Assembly: GCA_050014815.1 (NCBI GenBank)
Contig: JBEKCP010000135.1
Location: 1 to 10,657, forward strand
DNA: 10,657 nt
Direction: 5' to 3'
DNA from: JBEKCP01 sp050014815
GTDB taxonomy: Bacteria > Planctomycetota > Planctomycetia > Pirellulales > Thermoguttaceae
The translations under genes and the position numbers were made by a program. This document shows positions 6,765-10,657 of the stretch, piece by piece. Every line of letters starts with the position of its first letter. The first letter of the stretch is position 1. Below the pieces are notes generated by a model. That model was not told the DNA's origin. It did no database searches and was given only the letters and a program-made list of their open reading frames with translations.

Positions 6765-7121
6765 ATGATCAGTCTGCGGCGTATGGTGATAGCGGTTGCG
6801 ATCGCTCTGGGTGTCTTGGGTTCCGCCGGCGCGGCGGAGCCGGCCAAAGACGCGGAACGGGCCGAGCGTGAGCGCGAACGCGGCATGAAGGCACTCCGTC
6901 TGGCCGTTGAGGATCTGACGGCGACCTTCGGCGACCGCTATCCTCGCGGGCGGGAGTACCTGGAGCGGCTCAGCGCCCTCAGCGAAGGCCGTGGCCGAGA
7001 TTCGCTGGACTCTCTGCGCAGCGAAGCGCGCTGCGTGGCCGATTTCAACAACGACGGCGAGCTCGACATCGCCGCCGGCAAGTTCGGCGGTTCGGTGTTG
7101 TTTGAAAGCAGGCTGAAATAG
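6765..7121 (+). CDS. Small secreted protein: conserved planctomycete N-terminus joined to an FG-GAP/VCBS-type segment
   Basis: 118 residues; the start is fixed by GGAGG at 6753-6757. A Sec signal peptide (MISLRRMVIAVAIALG, cleavage near AGA-AE, residue 23) is followed by a charged helix and ALRLAVEDLTATFGDRYP (43-60), a stretch I know from the N-terminus of large exported planctomycete proteins with hydrazine-synthase-alpha-like or cytochrome-like architecture. At about residue 89 the sequence switches to CVADFNNDGELDIAAGKF (90-107). Its D-x-N-x-D-G-x-x-D loop (93-101) is typical of calcium-binding FG-GAP/VCBS repeats in beta-propellers. One propeller loop alone cannot form a blade, so the protein looks like two gene ends joined in frame near 7026. 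It is followed 29 nt later by the oxidoreductase at 7151, with which it is probably co-transcribed. Function unknown. Confidence 0.6.
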   Translation: MISLRRMVIAVAIALGVLGSAGAAEPAKDAERAERERERGMKALRLAVEDLTATFGDRYPRGREYLERLSALSEGRGRDSLDSLRSEARCVADFNNDGELDIAAGKFGGSVLFESRLK

Positions 7122-7150
7122 TGTTGTTCAAGAATCCAAGGAGACCAAGC

Positions 7151-8437
7151 ATGTTCGACTCAACACAGTATCTCCATCGGCGGCGATTTCTCAAGGTTGC
7201 GACCGGGACGGGCGCCCTGGTTGCGATGCCGCGCGTGATACCCGGGGCCGTCCTCGGCAAAGACGGCAACGTGCCGCCCAGCGAGCGGATCGTGATGGGC
7301 GGGATCGGCATCGGCGGCCGCGGCTCTTACGATCTGGGTTGTTTCCTGCAGGAACCGGACGTGCAGTTCGCGGCCGTCTGCGACGTGAGGGTCGAGCGTC
7401 GCGAGGCCGCCAAGAAGACCGTCGACCGCAGGTACCGCAACCAGGACTGCGCCACCTACCGCGATTTGCGCGAGCTGCTGGCCCGCCCGGACATCGATGC
7501 GGTGCTGGTCGCTACGCAAATCAACTGGCATGGCCTGGCGTCGATCCTGGCGGCCAGGGCCGGGAAGGACGTGTATTGTGAGAAGCCGTGTACCAAGAGC
7601 ATCGCGGAGAGCCTGGCGTTGGCTGAGACGTTCCGCCGCACCGGCCGCCTGTTCCAGGCAGGTACGCAGCGGCGGAGCATCCCGCATTTCATGTTCGCCG
7701 TGGAGTTGGCCCGCAGCGGCAAGCTCGGCAAGCTTCGCGAGGTCCATGCCAGCCCCCTCGGGATGGGAGTTGGCATTCGGGGTCCGGCGTCGATGAAGCC
7801 GGACCTGCCCGAGCCGTCCAAGGAGGAGTTCGACTGGGACTTGTTCCTCGGTCCCACGGCCTGGCACCCGTACAAGCAGAATTACCGGAGGGGCGGCGGC
7901 ATCGTCGGCGTCCTGGGCGAGGGAACCACGCCCTGGGGAAGCCATACGGTGGACCTCTGCCAATGGGCCAACGACGCTGATCGGACAGCCCCGGTCGAGT
8001 ACGAACCGCCGGCCAACGGGCAGGTGGCGGCTTGCTATGCCAACGGCGTGAAGCTGGTCATGCGCGATAGCGGGTGGATCGGGCTGGGCTCCTGCCCGGT
8101 GCGCTTTGAAGGCGAGACGGGCTGGGTCGAGGCCGGCGATAGCGGCAAGCTGGCTGTCAGTTCACCGGCGCTGCTCGCGGGAAAAAAGGTGGCCGAGATC
8201 GGCGGTTACCCGGCAACCTTCCACATCCGCAATTTCCTCGACTGCGTGAAGTCGCGCGCTCAGCCGCGGGCCAACGCCGACGCGGCCTGCCAAACACACA
8301 TTGCCTGTCATGCCGCCAACATCGCCATCTTCCTCGGACGTAAACTGCAGTACGATCCGACGAAGAACGAGTTCATCGGCGACGAGCAGGCCAACCGCTT
8401 GCGCTGCGAGGCCCTTCGCGAGCCGTGGAGGGTCTGA
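7151..8437 (+). CDS. Gfo/Idh/MocA family oxidoreductase, Tat-exported (paralogue A)
   Basis: 428 residues with AAGGAG at 7138-7143. The twin-arginine signal is HRRRFLK (9-15) followed by a hydrophobic stretch to about residue 36. The Rossmann motif GIGIGGRG is at 51-58, the acidic end of the second strand CDVR at 77-80, INWHG at 124-128, the catalytic EKP motif at 144-146, and the C-terminal-domain signature GSHTVDLCQW at 263-272. All parts expected of a working NAD(P)-dependent sugar oxidoreductase are present. It serves here as the complete reference copy for two further paralogues downstream, sharing the C-terminal string ALREPWRV with the one at 8642. It probably belongs to a transcript beginning before the gene at 6765. 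The substrate is unknown; a glycoside or inositol-type sugar oxidised in the periplasm is the likely case. Confidence 0.9.
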   Translation: MFDSTQYLHRRRFLKVATGTGALVAMPRVIPGAVLGKDGNVPPSERIVMGGIGIGGRGSYDLGCFLQEPDVQFAAVCDVRVERREAAKKTVDRRYRNQDCATYRDLRELLARPDIDAVLVATQINWHGLASILAARAGKDVYCEKPCTKSIAESLALAETFRRTGRLFQAGTQRRSIPHFMFAVELARSGKLGKLREVHASPLGMGVGIRGPASMKPDLPEPSKEEFDWDLFLGPTAWHPYKQNYRRGGGIVGVLGEGTTPWGSHTVDLCQWANDADRTAPVEYEPPANGQVAACYANGVKLVMRDSGWIGLGSCPVRFEGETGWVEAGDSGKLAVSSPALLAGKKVAEIGGYPATFHIRNFLDCVKSRAQPRANADAACQTHIACHAANIAIFLGRKLQYDPTKNEFIGDEQANRLRCEALREPWRV

Positions 8438-8481
8438 GAGTGTTGGAAATGTACCCGGAAATCTTTTGCTGTTACCCGGAC

Positions 8482-8510
8482 TTGTTGCAGGTGCCGGCCC
8501 GGATTATACT
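8482..8510 (+). promoter_or_regulatory. Sigma-70-type promoter before paralogue B
   Basis: TTGTTG at 8482-8487 and TATACT at 8505-8510 are separated by exactly 17 nt. The -35 is only a half match, the -10 a five of six match. It lies 132 nt before the ATG at 8642. The stretch in between is strongly C-rich (for example a run of eight C within 8542-8560), which would make an unstructured, pyrimidine-rich leader; I see nothing else in the 204-nt gap. Confidence 0.45.
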
Positions 8511-8641
8511 GGAAAAGGTTCGATTCCCACAAGCATCCCCTGCCAGCATCCCCCCCCTCCAGCGTTCCCCGCCAGCCACTTGCCCAGGATCTGTTTTCTA
8601 CGTGCCAGGCCGGTTATCGTGGCCGTCAGATAGGAGAAAAC

Positions 8642-9340
8642 ATGCAGTACGCGAGAATTCCCCGGCGACGATTTTTGAAGACCGCGATCAGGGCCGGCGC
8701 CCTTGTTGCGGTGCCGCAAGTAATTCCCGGCGCCGCGCTCGGCAAGGACGGCGCCGTTCTACCCGCCGACAAGATCATCGTCGGCGGTATTGGCATCGGC
8801 GGCCAGGGCTCCTCCGATCTGGGATGTTTCCTCCAGGAGCCGGACGTGCAGGTCGTCGCTACCTGCGACGTGCGAGCCGAGCGCCGTGCGGCCATCAAGG
8901 CAGTGGTCGATCGCAAGTATGGCAATGAGAACTGTATCGCCTACGCCAACGGCGTCAAGCTGGTCATGCGCGACGGGGGGTGGCTTGGGCTCGGTTCCTG
9001 CCCCGTGCGGTTTGAAGGAGAGGCAGGTTGGGTCGAAACGGGCGACAGCGGAAAGATCAACGTGGGTCCGCTGTCGCTCAACGCATCTTTCAGAGGAACC
9101 AGGGGCCGTTCCGCAGGCGCAGCCCATATCCGCGATTTCCTCGACTGCGTCAAATCACGGGGACAACCGCGGGCCAGCGCAGAAGTGACTTGCCAAACGC
9201 ACATTGCCTGCCATGCCGCCAATATCGCGCTGTTCCTCAGGCGCAAGCTGGCTTACGATCCCAGGAAGAACGAGTTTGTAGACGACGCGGAAGCAAATCG
9301 GCTGCGCGGAGAAGCGCTACGCGAGCCGTGGAGGGTCTGA
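8642..9340 (+). CDS. Gfo/Idh/MocA family oxidoreductase paralogue B, central 193 codons missing
   Basis: 232 residues; GGAG at 8633-8636 and a Tat signal (RRRFLK, residues 8-13) set the start. Residues 1-100 align without gaps to the N-termini of the paralogues at 7151 and 10028 (GIGIGGQG, CDVRAERR, DRKYGNENC). At residue 101 (codon 8942-8944, in IAYANGVKLVMRD) the sequence jumps to what is residue 296 of paralogue A and then follows its C-terminus to ALREPWRV. About 193 codons are missing, among them the end of the Rossmann fold, the EKP catalytic motif and the G-S-H-x-x-D site. The frame, the export signal, the ribosome site and the stop are intact. As an oxidoreductase it must be dead; it is either a decaying copy or a shortened protein kept for another role such as binding a partner. 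Confidence 0.85.
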   Translation: MQYARIPRRRFLKTAIRAGALVAVPQVIPGAALGKDGAVLPADKIIVGGIGIGGQGSSDLGCFLQEPDVQVVATCDVRAERRAAIKAVVDRKYGNENCIAYANGVKLVMRDGGWLGLGSCPVRFEGEAGWVETGDSGKINVGPLSLNASFRGTRGRSAGAAHIRDFLDCVKSRGQPRASAEVTCQTHIACHAANIALFLRRKLAYDPRKNEFVDDAEANRLRGEALREPWRV

Positions 9341-9407
9341 AAGTGCGAGAACTGAATGGATGTTTCTGACAACCGTAATTAGTTTTTTTCTATTGGAGGA
9401 TCGAGTG

Positions 9408-10031
9408 ATGAATGTAGTTCGAATCTGGGTTGTACTCGCGGTCTTCATGGCCGCAATCGTCCCGTTTTGTCTTGCCGCGGCAGCGGAGGAAGGTGCGGTC
9501 GCGCCGCCTTCCGGCTTCCGCTCGCTTCTCAGCGGCAAGGACCTTGCCGGTTGGCAAGAGAAGGGCAAGGCCCCCGAACATTGGTCCATGCAGGACGGAA
9601 CGCTCGTATACGATGGGAAGGGGGCCGACTTGCGGACCGTCGAGAAATTCGAGAATTTCATCATTCTCGTCGATTGGAAAGTCCCGCCGAACGGCAATAG
9701 CGGCGTTTTTCTGCGCGATTCGACCCAGGTCGAAATCAACGACGCCGACAAGCCGCCTCGGAAGATTTGGGGCGGCACGACAGGCGGGCTCTATCCCGAG
9801 AAACCGCCGGTGAAACGGGCGGCCAAGCCCGCCGGCGAGTGGAACCACTATGAAATCAGCGTGGAAAAAGGCGTTATCACCGTGAAGCTTAACGGCGAAA
9901 CGACCGTCGATCACTACGAAAAGAATTGGGGCAAGACCAAGAGCGGGCCGATCGGACTCCAGAACCACGGTAGCCCGCTGTGGTTCCGGAATATCTTTGT
10001 CAAACCACTTCCAAACGGAGAACAAAAATGA
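9408..10031 (+). CDS. DUF1080 family protein (3-keto-disaccharide hydrolase / 3-keto-glycoside lyase type), secreted
   Basis: 207 residues from the ATG at 9408, with GGAGGA at 9395-9400. A Sec signal peptide (hydrophobic residues 6-24, cleavage near AAA-EE) precedes one DUF1080 jelly-roll domain: GFRSLLSGKDLAGW (36-49), HWSMQDGTLVYDGKG (58-72), FENFIILVDWKVPPNGNSG (81-99), VFLRDSTQVEI (100-110), GGLYPEKPP (126-134), AGEWNHYEI (142-150), VITVKLNG (156-163), PIGLQNHGSPLWFRNIFVK (181-199). The length and order are those of a complete single-domain member. Characterised relatives cleave 3-keto-glycosides formed by Gfo/Idh/MocA-type oxidoreductases. That fits its place here: the stop TGA at 10029-10031 overlaps the ATG of the next oxidoreductase gene as ATGA, so the two are probably translated together. 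Confidence 0.88.
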   Translation: MNVVRIWVVLAVFMAAIVPFCLAAAAEEGAVAPPSGFRSLLSGKDLAGWQEKGKAPEHWSMQDGTLVYDGKGADLRTVEKFENFIILVDWKVPPNGNSGVFLRDSTQVEINDADKPPRKIWGGTTGGLYPEKPPVKRAAKPAGEWNHYEISVEKGVITVKLNGETTVDHYEKNWGKTKSGPIGLQNHGSPLWFRNIFVKPLPNGEQK

Positions 10032-10657
10032 CTGAGCGAAAGACTAACCTCCATCGGCGGCGATTCTTGAAGACCACGATCGGGGCCGGCGCCCTTTTTG
10101 CCGTCCCCCAGGTAATTCCCGGCGCCGCGCTCGGCAAGGACGGCGCCGTTCCACCCGCCGACAAGATCATCGTCGGCGGCATCGGCATCGGCGGACGCGG
10201 CGGCGGCGATATGGGAATCATGCTCAGCCAGCCGGACGTACACGTCGTGGCGACCTGCGACGTGCGGGCCGAGCGCCGCAAGGCGGTCAAGGGAATGATC
10301 GATCGCAAATACGGCGATGAGAAATGTGTCGCCTACAGCGATTTTCGCGAACTCTTGGCCCGTCCCGATATTGACGCGGTGCTCATCACGACGGGACCGA
10401 ATTGGCACGGGCTCGCGTCGATCATGGCAGCCAAGGCCGGAAAGGACGCTTACGCCGAAAAGCCCTGTACCAAGACGATCGCCGAGAGCCTTGCGCTGGC
10501 GGACACGTTCCGCCGGACGGCCCGCGTGTTTCAAGGCGGCATGCAGCGGCGGAGCATACCGCATTTCATGTTCGCCATCGAGTTGGCCAACCGCGGGAAG
10601 CTTGGCAAGCTACGCGAAGTCCACGCCCATCCGGCCGGTATGGCAACCGGGAGCAGC
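10028..10657 (+). CDS. Gfo/Idh/MocA family oxidoreductase, Tat-exported (paralogue C), 3' partial
   Basis: 210 residues are visible before the window ends, with no stop. The start ATG at 10028 overlaps the DUF1080 stop (ATGA), with GGAG at 10017-10020. The Tat signal is HRRRFLK (9-15). The Rossmann motif GIGIGGRG (51-58), CDVR (77-80), NWHG (125-128) and the catalytic EKP (144-146) are all present, and the sequence aligns with paralogue A without a gap through residue 200, so this copy shows no sign of the deletion seen in paralogue B over that range. Its first 100 residues are closest to B, with nucleotide runs of nearly 40 identical bases (for example around 10110-10148). Together with the DUF1080 gene it makes the most plausible working enzyme pair in the window, probably oxidising a sugar at C3 in the periplasm. 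Confidence 0.88.
   Translation, partial: MTERKTNLHRRRFLKTTIGAGALFAVPQVIPGAALGKDGAVPPADKIIVGGIGIGGRGGGDMGIMLSQPDVHVVATCDVRAERRKAVKGMIDRKYGDEKCVAYSDFRELLARPDIDAVLITTGPNWHGLASIMAAKAGKDAYAEKPCTKTIAESLALADTFRRTARVFQGGMQRRSIPHFMFAIELANRGKLGKLREVHAHPAGMATGSS

Noticed and set aside
8530..8580. C-rich stretch as a CRISPR-like or regulatory repeat array
   Set aside because: The CATCCCC and GCCAG similarities are short and irregularly spaced, consistent with simple base bias.

Overview
The window looks like chromosomal DNA of a GC-rich member of the Planctomycetota, probably Pirellulales-like. This rests on gene content, not on any marker gene. The signs are several twin-arginine-exported Gfo/Idh/MocA oxidoreductases, a DUF1080 (3-keto-disaccharide hydrolase) protein, a ThuA-like protein, an exported PQQ-type beta-propeller, and short nested palindromes of a kind I associate with these genomes. 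All convincing genes are on the + strand. I see no tRNA, rRNA, CRISPR array or transposase.

Layout. 1-1478: 3' part of a PQQ-like beta-propeller gene. 1445-3219: a UroD-like gene that appears to lack its middle, running out of frame into the C-terminal part of a TIM-barrel glycoside-hydrolase-like gene. 3220-3627: gene-free stretch with a 116-bp nested palindrome and a good sigma-70-type promoter. 3628-5221: a ThuA-like gene lacking its middle, then a TIM-barrel protein without its N-terminus, then the C-terminal part of an ApbE-like FMN transferase, packed end to end. 5211-6566: full-length Tat-exported Gfo/Idh/MocA protein. 6765-7121: a small secreted chimera-like protein. 7151-10657: an array of three paralogous Tat-exported oxidoreductases (7151-8437 complete, 8642-9340 lacking about 193 central codons, 10028 onward cut by the window edge) with a DUF1080 gene between the second and third.

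Function. The best-supported working unit is at the 3' end: the DUF1080 gene overlaps the last oxidoreductase gene by ATGA, which suggests coupled translation and a periplasmic 3-keto-glycoside route, with oxidation of a sugar followed by cleavage of the keto-glycoside. ThuA-like and clan-D-like glycoside hydrolase pieces fit the same carbohydrate theme.

The most unusual property is that about half of the genes are shortened. Four seem to have lost their middle while keeping frame, and three have lost their N-terminus at a junction lying on or next to the end of the preceding gene. For the oxidoreductase at 8642 this is shown directly by its neighbours in the window; for the others it rests on my memory of the families. 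Serial deletion in the genome or errors in the assembly could both explain it.
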